NCBI GenBank assembly: GCA_003152695.1
Contig: PMAT01000119.1
Location: 4,222 to 57,497 of the forward strand
DNA length: 53,276 nt
Direction: 5' to 3'
Source: Acidobacteriaceae bacterium
GTDB taxonomy: Bacteria; Acidobacteriota; Terriglobia; Terriglobales; Acidobacteriaceae
Both the position numbers and the translations under genes were made by a program. Positions 7,810 to 17,900 of this stretch are shown piece after piece (position 1 is the stretch's first letter; each line of letters begins with the position of its first letter). Under the pieces are notes generated by a model. The model did no database searches. It saw only the letters and a list, made by a program, of their open reading frames with translations, and was not told where the DNA came from.

Positions 7810-9483
7810 CTACGGTTCCATTCCCCCGGTAGTCCTCTCAATGACCGGTTCCGGTAGCGTGACGTTCGGTACTGCCGCATCCTTCTTTCTGCGCAGCTCG
7901 CGCGGCAGGTTCGATTTCGTCAGCCACAGCCCCACCGCTATCGCTGCCAGCCAAGTCACGCTGATCAGTGCCAAGGATTGCAGATCGGCCTTCCGGCTGC
8001 CATCAATGGCAATCGTCCTGCCGACAAAATAGCAGACCACAGCAGCGAAGCCCGCCGTTCCCACAGCCTTCGTCAATTCCGGCCACGGCATTCCACCCAG
8101 TGGGACGAGCTTCTTCCGACTTAGCAGCCAGGCGAGCACAACCGTATGCAGCAAGATGCCGACGTCCGAAGCCATGGCCAATCCGGTCACGCCAAAATGG
8201 TGGAAGAACGCCGAGTACACGGGCAACGATGCCGCCACAATGATGGTGCTGGCGATCATCGGCGTCAGGGTGTCGCCCGCGGCATAGAAAGCGCGAGCGT
8301 ATAGCGCCTGCGCCGACCACAGCGCCAGCGAGAGCGCGAACCAGAAAAAGTAGAGTGCCGTCTCCTGCGAGTCCTGGAAGCTGAATCGCCCGCGGCGATA
8401 GACGAGGTCAATGAGCGGCAAGGCTGCCGGCATCATCCACGCAGCCGAGAGAAACGATGCCGCTGAGATGCGATACACCGACCCGTTGACCGTGTTGGCG
8501 AAGTCCTTGCGCCTGCCCTCGCCAAAGAGGCGCGCGAAGAAAGGCATCGAAGCCTGGCCGGTCGCCTGTCCCAGAATCGAGATGGGTACCGCGAACAGGC
8601 GCTTGGCATAGTTCAGCCGGGTGATGTCGCCAGTCCCGCCGGAGGCGAAATAGCGCAGGATCCAGTCATCGGCGGAAACCAGCGACACTCCCAGCATCAG
8701 GGGAATGGAAAGCTTTACCCATTCGCGAAATTCCGGATTGTGCCAGTCGAAGTTGAAGCGGTAGGTCAGGCCGTCGCGCGCCGCGCCGATGGCGTTGATC
8801 AGAAATGGGCCGACGAAGGCGCCGAACAGCGCGCCGTAAGCCAGCGACGCGATGCCAAACCGGCGCGCGCCGATCACCCCACCCACGATGATGAACAGGT
8901 TGTAGAAGATGGGGCTGAACGCCGGGTACAGAAACATCCGCCGCGAGAACAGCACCGCGGAAACAATTCCGCCAGCGTAGAAGAAGATCTGGCCGGGCAG
9001 CAGAATGCGCGTGAGATGAACGCACAACTGCAACTGGTCGGCCGAAAAGTGCGGGAAGATAAGCCGCTCCAGTTGCGGCGTGAAGATCTCCAGCAGCACC
9101 GTGCCCAGGCACACCACCGCGGTCATGATGGTGATGGTGGAGTTGAAGGCGTCCTGCGCCTCCCGGTCGCGTCCCTTGGAGGTGTGGCGCGTATAGATCG
9201 AAATGAAAGTGATGGAGGCGGTGCCGCCCGCGAGAATGTAGTTGAGGAAGTCCGGTAGGTTAAAGGCGCCGACGTAGGCGTCGGTATTCAGGCCGGCGCC
9301 GAAGGCCCACGCAATGTAGGCTTCGCGCAGGTAGCCGATCACGCGCGACAGCATCACGGCGGAAATCATCAGGAGCGTGGCCGAGAAAGCCGTGTGCTGG
9401 TGCGACGGCCGCAGGATACGCAGCAGCCGCGCCCAGAAACTGGGACCTGCTGGGCTTGCGTTGTGGGCGGCCGAAGGCGGCAT
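7810..9483 (-). CDS. murJ: Lipid II flippase MurJ
   Basis: MurJ flips undecaprenyl-linked lipid II across the inner membrane for peptidoglycan assembly (MOP exporter superfamily). The 557-residue product has about 14 predicted membrane helices and family landmarks: SRVIGYLREAYIAWAFG in the first helix, TDAYVGAFNLPDFLNYILAGG following it, and the GQATGQASMPFFARLFGEGR loop near the middle. The length is typical. The start at 9483 gives a short cytosolic Ala/Pro tail before helix 1. It is the last intact chromosomal gene before the island; its 5' end lies 44 bp from the left direct repeat. Bactofilin next door is consistent with a wall-synthesis neighbourhood. Confidence 0.95.
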   Translation of the reverse strand: MPPSAAHNASPAGPSFWARLLRILRPSHQHTAFSATLLMISAVMLSRVIGYLREAYIAWAFGAGLNTDAYVGAFNLPDFLNYILAGGTASITFISIYTRHTSKGRDREAQDAFNSTITIMTAVVCLGTVLLEIFTPQLERLIFPHFSADQLQLCVHLTRILLPGQIFFYAGGIVSAVLFSRRMFLYPAFSPIFYNLFIIVGGVIGARRFGIASLAYGALFGAFVGPFLINAIGAARDGLTYRFNFDWHNPEFREWVKLSIPLMLGVSLVSADDWILRYFASGGTGDITRLNYAKRLFAVPISILGQATGQASMPFFARLFGEGRRKDFANTVNGSVYRISAASFLSAAWMMPAALPLIDLVYRRGRFSFQDSQETALYFFWFALSLALWSAQALYARAFYAAGDTLTPMIASTIIVAASLPVYSAFFHHFGVTGLAMASDVGILLHTVVLAWLLSRKKLVPLGGMPWPELTKAVGTAGFAAVVCYFVGRTIAIDGSRKADLQSLALISVTWLAAIAVGLWLTKSNLPRELRRKKDAAVPNVTLPEPVIERTTGGMEP

Positions 9484-9526
9484 TAGACAGCGATTTTACA
9501 CGCTGAAGCCACGCCTTCCGGCGGTG

Positions 9527-9604
9527 AGACTTTGGAATTGTTGGAATTCAGTTGCAGCAACGTTTGAATTGCGTTGCAGCGTTTCGGAATTAAGCTGCAG
9601 TGAC
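9527..9604. repeat. Left island repeat: three tandem imperfect 20-22-bp motifs
   Basis: Positions 9527-9580 match 49413-49466 at 51 of 54 positions in direct orientation. The block consists of three tandem units (9541-9562, 9563-9582, 9583-9604) sharing a GAATT..GTTGCAG core. Such arrays next to a tRNA relic resemble recombinase-binding arm sites. Confidence 0.75.
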
Positions 9605-9762
9605 GTAGATATGCCAGCTGCTCAGGCCGCGGCGGAGTTGGCCAAGCACGTCCCGCAAATCACGATGCACCCGGCCGACCAAAACGGTGATCGAAACTAC
9701 GTTTGTCAGGGAGACTGGAGCTTGCGGGGAAACCTTACCTACCACGGGCACGTTCTGATGGT

Positions 9763-9808
9763 CGCGGGGGGTGGATTTAAGCCCCCGACCTTTGGGTTAT
9801 GAGCCCAA
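9763..9808 (-). pseudogene. Degenerate 3' half of a tRNA-Met(CAU)-like gene, probable att relic (left)
   Basis: Read on the minus strand it has a 5-bp anticodon stem TTGGG/CCCAA around the loop CTCATAA (anticodon CAU), a five-base variable loop AGGTC, a T-arm-like GGGGG-CTTAAAT-CCACC and an acceptor-like CCCCGC end. There is no D-arm or 5' acceptor strand, so it cannot be a working tRNA. Positions 9785-9805 are identical to 49571-49591 (21 bp), the likely crossover core of a tRNA-targeting integrase. Confidence 0.7.
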
Positions 9809-9914
9809 GGGGTCATCATCAAGTCCCGTTGATTTCATTGCTCTTCCCCGCAACAAACGGCAGAAAAGCAGCAGGAGTACGCCGATTCTGCACGGTAGTT
9901 GCACGTTGAAATCA

Positions 9915-9957
9915 GGCGCGCCCGAAAAAAATTGAACTCCCGACCTATTGCTCCGGA
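9915..9957 (-). pseudogene. Degenerate 3' half of a tRNA-Arg(CCG)-like gene
   Basis: On the minus strand the segment reads an anticodon-loop-like CTCCGGA (anticodon CCG), a 3' stem, a variable loop AGGTC, a T-arm start GGGAGTTCAAT and an acceptor end CGGGCGC-G-CC, which fits tRNA-Arg. The T-stem 3' strand is replaced by a T-run and the 5' half is missing. It lies 110 bp inside the left boundary and may mark the attachment site of a second, nested element. Confidence 0.5.
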
Positions 9958-10581
9958 GGACTCGCCGCACGATAAATCAACGGTTTAGCGCGGCTTGTGC
10001 GGAGTGAGATTGCCTAGTATTTATGCGGGTTTCCCGCTCCGCTGCCCTTTCAGATACAAGCGTGACTAAACAGCCACTGGGCACAATTTTGGGCACAGTC
10101 ACGTGGGGTGACCCCCTCCGTTGAGCAACCCTCGATTCTGGGGCGAATCCCTCGCTTGAGACAATCCTCACCGGACGCTAATCGAGGACGGCCAATGCCA
10201 GCGAGAACGCGGCTCCCTGACCTCTACCGTGTCAAAATAAGACTGTTAGGTTTTACAACGACTTACAAGACCGCGGGGACTGCCTAAGTACGCGGAAGTC
10301 ATACAAGACATCGCTTTTTGTGGGTTGCCGATTCCACCGAGGCCCGTCACCTGTGCAATGTCCTGCCCACCCGCCCGAGTGATCTGCGCAACCCTGGTTT
10401 TATGCAGCGCGGAATGTATCTTCCACATCTCGTGGAAACGGCCGACGAATATGCCATCGCTGATCGACGTGCGCGCCGCTCGCAGTTGCTCGGCCTGCGG
10501 CGCCATCATGATTCTGAGTGGGCGCAGTGAATGGCCTGTGATGCACGTCACGGAATCGCAGACACAATCCAGCTATAAAGG
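9958..10581. other. Gene-poor left end of the island
   Basis: No intact gene is recognisable. A minus-strand open frame (9977-10171) contains TVPKIVPSGCL, a type of sequence I associate loosely with integrase C-termini abutting attachment sites; this is weak. A plus-strand frame near 10450-10560 contains an ACxxC-like SCSACGAIMILSG segment that could be the remains of a small zinc-ribbon protein. Both are best treated as decayed sequence. Confidence 0.3.
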
Positions 10582-10611
10582 AGCCCAGCGTAATCTGGGC
10601 TTTTTGTTTTT
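10582..10611 (+). terminator. Intrinsic terminator
   Basis: AGCCCAG and CTGGGCT form a perfect 7-bp stem around CGTAAT, followed by TTTTGTTTTT. It points in the + direction, about 190 nt before the ATPase gene, and has no intact gene upstream. It may end a lost gene or an unrecognised short RNA, and it insulates the following operon. Confidence 0.75.
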
Positions 10612-10795
10612 GCTTGAAACTCGAAACTAGACTTTTAGGACTGTTTCGGTTGCCATCACCAGCGCAGCAAGGGAGCAGCGGTTGACGCAACAAAGCTCCC
10701 ACCCTCCGCAAAGAGCGGCGAAAGGGCGGGGCACCCAGCCTGTCTGCCTTCCTACCACCATCACCGATACTGATGGGAGTAACTAGGGAAGCGCC

Positions 10796-13489
10796 ATGTC
10801 AATGAATAGTGAACTCTTAGAATTCGCGAGAACCCGCCCAGTTTGGCAGCAGGATTTGATTCGTCGGATTTGCACGCAACCAGACGTTTCGAGTAATGAC
10901 ATTGACCAAGTGCTCCAGAGCATTAAGTCCGTGGAAGGATTGGCTGAAGCGCAGGAAACGACACCAGTCGCAGAGAGTCATCTGTCACAGCGCGCTGCGG
11001 GTCAACATTTGACCGCAAGACTAGCTGCAATTAGCGATGTCAGGAACGCGAATCAACTAGCACCAAGCCAGCATCTTCCCTTCGCGCTCAAAGGGATCAC
11101 CCTTATTTATGGCGGTAACGGCAGTGGAAAGACAGGATACGCACGAATCGTGAAACAGCTATGCCGGGCAAGGCGAGACAAACAGGAACCACTTCTTGGG
11201 AACGTGTACAAGGTGCCGAGCGGATCTGCTCGGGCCAAAATCACGTACTTCATCGGCGACCAGCAACATGTGTTCGACTGGGAAGATGGCACGTCCACGC
11301 CCCCTGAATTGTCAAGAATTTCTGTATTTGATGCTGCCTGTGCTCCGCTCTATGCAGATCGCCAGAATGAAATTGAATTCCTTCCCCTGGGGCTAGACGT
11401 CCTACCTCGATTGGGAAGAGTGTGCGAAATACTCGCTCAGAAGTTGCAGCAGGAGATCATTGCCCTCAGTAAATCAATTTCAGTGCCTCTACCAGCACAA
11501 ACTCCCGGAACAAACGCTGACAAACTGGCACGACGACTGACGCTGGAAACGCCTCAAATCAACCTTCCTGCTGAGGAGGAAATCCAGCAAGGCGCTGATT
11601 GGTCGAATGAACACCAGCAAAGGCTTTTGGAAATTGAGGAAGAACTTCGGAAGCTCTCCGAGCCTGCAAAAGTCGCGGCGCAATATCGCAGATTGAAGAT
11701 TACCGTCGACGCTTTCGAGCAACGCTTAGCCGTAGTCGACAAGCTAGTAGGCACGGAAGCTGTTACCGAATACCGAACTCAATTCAATAAGACTAAAGCA
11801 GCACGACTCGCCGCATCTATCGTTGCCGAAGGGCAATTTGGCCGCGACCCCCTCGGAAAAGCTGTGGGTAACACGGCTTGGCGAAGGCTGTACGAATATG
11901 CGGAACAGTTTAGTGCCGAGGTTTATCCTGGCGAGTCGTTTCCTGCGACGGGCAAGGATCGTGTATGCCTATTGTGTCAGCAGCCCTATGACGAATCGGC
12001 AGCGGACAGGATGAGGCGATTCAGACTCTTCATTGAAGACACGTCCCAGAAAGAAGCAGAAAAAGAGGACGACCTCCTGAAGGGACAGATCCGAAAGATT
12101 TCAGATCTGAATATCCCCAAATCGCAAGAGCTCGACTTGCAGTTTATGGAACTGTCAGAACGTGAGCCATCATTCGAGCCAATAAAGACTGGCCTATCTC
12201 TTTTCATTCAGGCGGCTGCGAAGCAAAAGGAGGCCGTAGTCGCAGCTCTAAATGGTGAGTCCTCATTCGATGCTGCGAGTACCCTGAGCAGTGGCGCGTT
12301 GAGCGCTGCGCGTGACTTTGCCGTAGTTCTGGACGACACTGCAAAGAAGTTTGACGAAGCAGCCGTGAGCGGTGCTGCCACGGAGAAACTCAAGAGTGAA
12401 CATACGGAACTGTTAGCTCGTCAGAAGCTAAATGGATCAATAGCCACCGTGTTGTCACGCCGAATCGACATCGCGACGTTTCACAAGCTGCAGCAGTGCA
12501 AGGATCAATGCGACACAACTCAAATTTCTAGAAGAAATAGTGAATTCAGAGAGAAATACCTTACCCCTGAATTCGCTGATCAGATTCGTAAAGAAATCGA
12601 ATTCCTCGGTTTGGGATACTTGCCAGTCAAGATCGACGCAAAAACTGAGAAAGGCACAAGCTACATCGGCGTTACGCTAAGCAAGATTGTAAACGCTCGG
12701 ACTTCCAATATCCTGAGCGAAGGAGAATTTCGGGCGTTGGCGCTGGCGTGCTTCTTTGCGGAGATCGCAAACATTCCGAACCATGATGGAGTTGTCGTCG
12801 ACGACCCGGTTTCGTCACTAGACCATCGACACATTAGGCAAGTCGCGCTTCGGCTTATCGAAGAGGCTAAGGCGCGGCCGCAGCTGATTGTGTTCACCCA
12901 CGATCTGTCATTTTATTACGGCCTGTGGATCAGTGCTGCGGAAGCCCAAATCCCCATATATCGCAATTGGTTACATAACAGTGCCCTCGGGTTCGGAGTC
13001 GTCGCGGCGGACGATGGGCCTTGGGTTGTAAAGAAGACAAAGGAGCGGATGAATGTATTAGAGATAATGCTCGCCGGCATGCCTTTGCAGGACAGTGTCC
13101 CGCCATCAGTCTTAGGAAAATATGTAAACGAGTTCTATGCTAGATTGCGTGAGACTTGGGAGCGGCTAATAGAGGAGAAGTTGCTTAACGGTGTGGTCGG
13201 ACGCTTTCAGCCGGGCGTAGCCACGCAATCGCTCAAAGGTGTGAATGTCACAGATGAGGACTATCAAAAAGTGTTCTTTGCTATGAGGAAGGCATCTGAA
13301 TTCTCGGGCCACGATTGGGCTCTCGGCCGCGAGGGAGATCTACCGACCATAAGTATGATGCGGGGAGAATTGGCGGCCATAAGGGAATACGACAAAGAGC
13401 TGACAAAACGTGCCGAGCAGCTTGAAAAACAAAGACGGGAATTGGAGCAACCACCGAAGGGTGAGGTTGTCCAAGCGCCGTTAAAGTGA
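10796..13489 (+). CDS. AAA_13/RloC-PrrC-like ABC-type ATPase with CxxC hook
   Basis: This 897-residue protein has an SMC-like split ABC ATPase: Walker A GGNGSGKT (residues 106-113), a central coiled-coil region, a CLLCQQPY zinc-hook-like motif (about residue 395), an ABC signature LSEGEFRALALACFF (about 640), Walker B/D-loop GVVVDDPVSSLDHRH (about 665) and a switch His in IVFTHDLSFY. This order is shared with Rad50, RloC and PrrC-type proteins and with AAA_13 ATPases in restriction loci. The C-terminal 190 residues end in a helical SGHDWALG-containing domain; I could not confirm the anticodon-nuclease triad of RloC/PrrC. The ATG at 10796 follows AGGGA. It is the first gene of the + strand cluster. 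A defence or DNA-break-sensing role is inference. Confidence 0.75.
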   Translation: MSMNSELLEFARTRPVWQQDLIRRICTQPDVSSNDIDQVLQSIKSVEGLAEAQETTPVAESHLSQRAAGQHLTARLAAISDVRNANQLAPSQHLPFALKGITLIYGGNGSGKTGYARIVKQLCRARRDKQEPLLGNVYKVPSGSARAKITYFIGDQQHVFDWEDGTSTPPELSRISVFDAACAPLYADRQNEIEFLPLGLDVLPRLGRVCEILAQKLQQEIIALSKSISVPLPAQTPGTNADKLARRLTLETPQINLPAEEEIQQGADWSNEHQQRLLEIEEELRKLSEPAKVAAQYRRLKITVDAFEQRLAVVDKLVGTEAVTEYRTQFNKTKAARLAASIVAEGQFGRDPLGKAVGNTAWRRLYEYAEQFSAEVYPGESFPATGKDRVCLLCQQPYDESAADRMRRFRLFIEDTSQKEAEKEDDLLKGQIRKISDLNIPKSQELDLQFMELSEREPSFEPIKTGLSLFIQAAAKQKEAVVAALNGESSFDAASTLSSGALSAARDFAVVLDDTAKKFDEAAVSGAATEKLKSEHTELLARQKLNGSIATVLSRRIDIATFHKLQQCKDQCDTTQISRRNSEFREKYLTPEFADQIRKEIEFLGLGYLPVKIDAKTEKGTSYIGVTLSKIVNARTSNILSEGEFRALALACFFAEIANIPNHDGVVVDDPVSSLDHRHIRQVALRLIEEAKARPQLIVFTHDLSFYYGLWISAAEAQIPIYRNWLHNSALGFGVVAADDGPWVVKKTKERMNVLEIMLAGMPLQDSVPPSVLGKYVNEFYARLRETWERLIEEKLLNGVVGRFQPGVATQSLKGVNVTDEDYQKVFFAMRKASEFSGHDWALGREGDLPTISMMRGELAAIREYDKELTKRAEQLEKQRRELEQPPKGEVVQAPLK

Positions 13490-13713
13490 AGGAAACACCC
13501 CGACCGACCAAGCGATGCTTGTACGGGCCATCCGCCATTAGCCACTGTCGTAATTCATTCAATCGGACCCGGGTGTTCCAATCACAGAGGATATCTCCCT
13601 CGCCGTGTATGGCCAGTTCTCAGCAGAGAAGACGTTGATTCAAGCAATAGCCAGTATGTGAATGTCGGCCCTTAGTGGTGAGCGGCACTATTATTCCGAT
13701 TTGGGATTAATTA

Positions 13714-14955
13714 ATGCGGATACTTCATACTTCAGACTGGCACCTTGGCCAAGAGTTGTACGGACACGATCGAGGACCGGAGCACGACGTCTTTCTGCAA
13801 TGGCTTCTCGAAACGATTGATGCACGAGAAGTCGATGCGTTAATCATCACCGGCGACATCTACGATGTCGTCAACCCACCGATCGAGGCTCAACAGCGCT
13901 TTTACCGGTTTCTCAACTCGGCGTTGTCGCAATCAGATCATATGCAAATCGTCGTGATCGGCGGCAACCACGATTCCGGGAGCAGGGTGGAGCTGCCGAA
14001 GGCGTTGCTACCGCACAATCGCGTGTACCTCGTTGGGGGAATGCCGCGGGCGGTTGGCGTGGTCGATCCGGCGGGCGCTATCCTCGAACTCAAGGATAAG
14101 TACGGAGTAACTGGCGCCGTCTGTGCCGCTATCCCCTACTTGCGGCCAGGAGACCTACCGGCAGGGCAATCCGGGTCAAATCCCGTCGCTCAACTCTATG
14201 CAGCATCAATTCAGGCAGCCAATCAACGAGCGTCAGGCGTTCCCGTGATCGCCACGGGCCACCTCCACATTGCCGGCGGAGCAGTATCGGAACTTAGTGA
14301 GCGCCGAATCTTCGTCGGCGGAGAGGAAGCAGTGAGTGCGGACATCTTTCCGTCTGATGTGGCATACGTCGCCCTCGGTCACCTGCATAACCCGCAGCTA
14401 ATCCCGGGATCTACTTTAATCCGTTACGCAGGCTCGCCCTTCCCATTGTCCTCGACCGAGCGAGGTTACGAGCACAGCGTTGTTTTGCTTGACCTGTCAG
14501 GAGGGGGTTCCGTACCCACGCTCATTCGAACTCCGAGGCCTGTGCCGTTTTTGCGCGTACCGAATGACGGATTCGCATCCCTTGCCGAAATCGAGTCGCT
14601 GCTTGCAGCACTCCCGCTTCCAGAGGTTCCGTCAAATCTGCGTCCATTTCTCGAGATCGCGATCACAATGGACTCTCCTATCCCGGATCTGCGCCAAAGG
14701 ATCGACGCTGCTCTCCAGGGTAAGCCAGTTCGCCTCACTCGGCTCCTAAGACAGAGCAACGCTGTGGCTTCTGACGGACAGCCCGGCAGCGCCACTAAGG
14801 AGCTATCAGAATTCGATCCGCTGCAAGTGTTTGTTCGCAGATACATGAAAGAGTACGGGGTTGAGCCGCCCGAGCCATTAAAGAAAGCATTCCTTCAACT
14901 TGTGGCCGCTTTGGCTGAGAGTGGCCCTGACCAGACAGCATCAGGTGCAGCATGA
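13714..14955 (+). CDS. sbcD: SbcD (MRE11-type) nuclease subunit
   Basis: SbcD is the Mn-dependent phosphoesterase of the SbcCD complex, which trims hairpins and protein-blocked DNA ends. The 413-residue product has all MRE11 motifs: TSDWHLG (6-12), ITGDIYD (about 45-51), GGNHDSG (about 88-94), ATGHLH (about 187) and ALGHLHNP (about 221-228). A C-terminal capping domain follows. Its stop overlaps the sbcC start by 4 nt (ATGA), so the two are translationally coupled. Catalytic residues appear intact, so an active enzyme is expected. Its place inside an island rather than with core genes suggests an accessory copy. Confidence 0.93.
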   Translation: MRILHTSDWHLGQELYGHDRGPEHDVFLQWLLETIDAREVDALIITGDIYDVVNPPIEAQQRFYRFLNSALSQSDHMQIVVIGGNHDSGSRVELPKALLPHNRVYLVGGMPRAVGVVDPAGAILELKDKYGVTGAVCAAIPYLRPGDLPAGQSGSNPVAQLYAASIQAANQRASGVPVIATGHLHIAGGAVSELSERRIFVGGEEAVSADIFPSDVAYVALGHLHNPQLIPGSTLIRYAGSPFPLSSTERGYEHSVVLLDLSGGGSVPTLIRTPRPVPFLRVPNDGFASLAEIESLLAALPLPEVPSNLRPFLEIAITMDSPIPDLRQRIDAALQGKPVRLTRLLRQSNAVASDGQPGSATKELSEFDPLQVFVRRYMKEYGVEPPEPLKKAFLQLVAALAESGPDQTASGAA

Positions 14956-17900
14956 GAATACTAGCCGTAAGAGGTCAGAATCTCGCAAGCCTTACGCAGT
15001 TCTCTATCAACTTCGAAGAAGAACCAATTTTCAGCTCGGGCATCTTTGCGATCACTGGACCTACTGGCTCTGGCAAATCGACCATTCTTGACGCGATATG
15101 CTTGGCTCTATATGACGCGTTGCCTCGACTTTCCAGCGCAGAGTCCGGAATCATGGTCGGGAAGGAGGGCGATAATTCAGAGCACCTGAAGTACAACGAC
15201 GTCAGATCAATCCTGCGGCACGGAGCGGCGAACGCAAGTGCTGAGGTCGATTTCGTCGGCCAAGATGGGAGGAGATACTCCGCGCGGTGGGAGGTTAGAA
15301 GAGCAAGAGACCGCGCACACGGCCGTCTCCAAAACCAGAAGGTGTCGCTGAAGGACCTCGAATCCGGCGTTCCTTTAGGCGATAACAAAGTCGACACGCT
15401 TACCTTGATTGAGAAGCTGGTCGGACTTGGGTTTGAGCAGTTTCGGCGAGCAGTCCTTCTTGCGCAGGGTGAGTTCGATGCATTCGTGCAAGCCGATTCC
15501 AAAGAGCGCGCCGAATTGCTCGAACGGATCACTGGAACTCAAATCTACACGCAGATTTCCATCGCTGCCTTCAACCGCGCTAAGCAGGAGAAGCAGGAGC
15601 TTGAGATGCTACAGGCTCAAGCTGGCGAGTACCACCTGTTCAGTGACGATGAGTGTATCGAGCATGAACAGCAGATTAACACTCACACGCATGAACTTGC
15701 AGCGGCCGACCAGTATAAGAGGAGATTGCAAGAAGCCCGCGAGTGGTTCGAGCAGCGGGATCGATTAGCTGGTCGAATCGAGGAGGCGCGCAATCAATGG
15801 CAGTCTGCACAACAACCCTTCGATGCCGCGGAAGAGGAGAGAAACCGTTTAGATACATACAAGAAGGGCCTCGCCGCTCGATCGGAGCTGGAATCTGCCG
15901 AACAGGAACGCACACGGGTCGCTAGCTTAGAAGCGCAGATACGCACTCTCAACACTAAGCGCGCCGCAGCGGCTGTGAACCGCGATAAAGCGCACGAAGA
16001 ACACTTAGCTGCGACGCGACACAGTGAGGAGAAATCGAAGGCATACGACGAGATTGGTCCACAGCTTGATTTGGCAAAGGAGCTTGACGCGACCATTGAT
16101 GAAAGATCCCAGCAGCTTTCCCGATCTCAGAAGGAGTTGGAAACACTGAGCCTGGCGGCGGCAATGGCGGATCAGCAGCACCGAGCGGCCATCACTGAGA
16201 AACAAGAACTGCTTCAGGGGCAAGAGAACGATCGCGCATGGTTGGAGGAGCACAAGGCAGTCGAAAGACTGGCCATTCGCCTCGATGACATAACAGCACA
16301 ATTAAGTACCATCACCAAGGTTTCGAATGAAATCACGGCACTGGTGGAGAAAGCGATCGCTGCTCGCACACGACTAGATTCCGCCCTAGGTGAGCAGAGA
16401 GCGGCAGAGCTCCAGCTTGCCGCGTTAGATCGGCGAATTGTCGAGATCGATGCCGCCTTACAGAAGTTGAGCGGAGAGATCGCCAACGAGAATCGAGATG
16501 CATTAGAAGGTCAGAAGGATGCTATTCATTCTGCCGCTGTTACGGCCACTGCTGCTTCATCGGCTGCAAAAGCGTGGGCTGAGGCAAGCGGGAGTACAAA
16601 GGCGGAACAAGAAGAGGAAGATAATCAGAATCACGCAGCAGAACAAGCCTCAAGTACAGTTGCCGATTCCTCGCGGCTGTTACTGATCGAGGCTAGTGCG
16701 CTGGAAGAGGCTCGCCGTAGCCTCGAATTATCAGATGCTACGGCATCGGAGCAGGCCGAACGGTTGCGTTCGAAACTTGCTGACGGCAAGCCGTGTCCGG
16801 TATGCGGTTCGCTCGAACATCCCTTACACGAAATTGGTGAGACCCTCCGACGGAGAGTTGAAGCAGACAAACGCCGTGTGGCGGAGCTGGAAACGAGTGT
16901 TCAGCGACTAACGCGCGAGGGCGCCACCGCTACCGCACAGCAGGAGGCCGCAGTGAAAGCGGCTAATGCCGCGAATGTCAGGAAATTGCGAGCTCAAGAG
17001 ATTCTGGAGGCGAATGCGGCGGAATGGGCGCGGACAATAACCGACTTACGGCGAGTTGTCCCCTCGGCGGGTCTCTCCTTCCCATTCGAGATTACGCTTG
17101 AGGCGGATCCCACGGCAGTTCTTATCGTCTTACAAAAAGGCATCGCGGGCGCAGAGTCCCTTCTTAACTCCCGGCTGCAGAAGCTCACTAACGCGGAGAA
17201 GCAGGCGGGGAAACTGGTGTCGGAGCGGGATCAAGCTCGATCAAATCGCGATAAGCAGAACAAAGTTATCGGAGAACTTACAACCCGCCGTACCCGACTC
17301 GAGTATGAGATTACGCTCACCGAGGCGAACGCGGCAGGACTCCAGAGACAAAAGGATACTGCTGTCTCTTTGGCGAATGGAATTCTCCAACACATTGTTA
17401 CTGATTGGACCAGCAGGTTAGATGCGGGGCCCGATGACTTCGTGCGGTTCTGTTCTGAATCCGCTGCCGAATGGATGAGGCGGAGCGAGCGAGCGGATGC
17501 GGTTAAGACCGAGTTGCAAGGGCTGCAGAGCCAGATCGCGACTTTGCAAGCGACTGCGAAGGAGAGATCGGATGCTGTTGCCGCCGCTGAGAATCGGCAC
17601 AACGATACGTGTTCCTCAGTAGAAGCGTGTAAAGCTGAGCGTTCAAAGGTTATCGGCGGCCGCCCTCACGGCGAAGTGCGTACCGAATACCGACTCGCAA
17701 GAGAGGCCGCAGAGGTCAACTTGCGGAATTCAGCCGAACAACTGAACGGTTGTGAGCACGCGCTGCTCGCCGCAGGTACAGAGCTCTCATCAGCTGAGCA
17801 GCAAGTCGAAGCTGCTCGCCTCGCACACGCAAATGCCGTAACAAACCGAGACAAGCGGCTCGTAGAATTGGGCGTTTCACCCGACGAAGCTAACGACTCA

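Noticed and set aside
9763-9808. Functional tRNA-Met gene
   Set aside because: Only the 3' half is present and the T-stem contains a mismatch; there is no D-arm or 5' acceptor strand.
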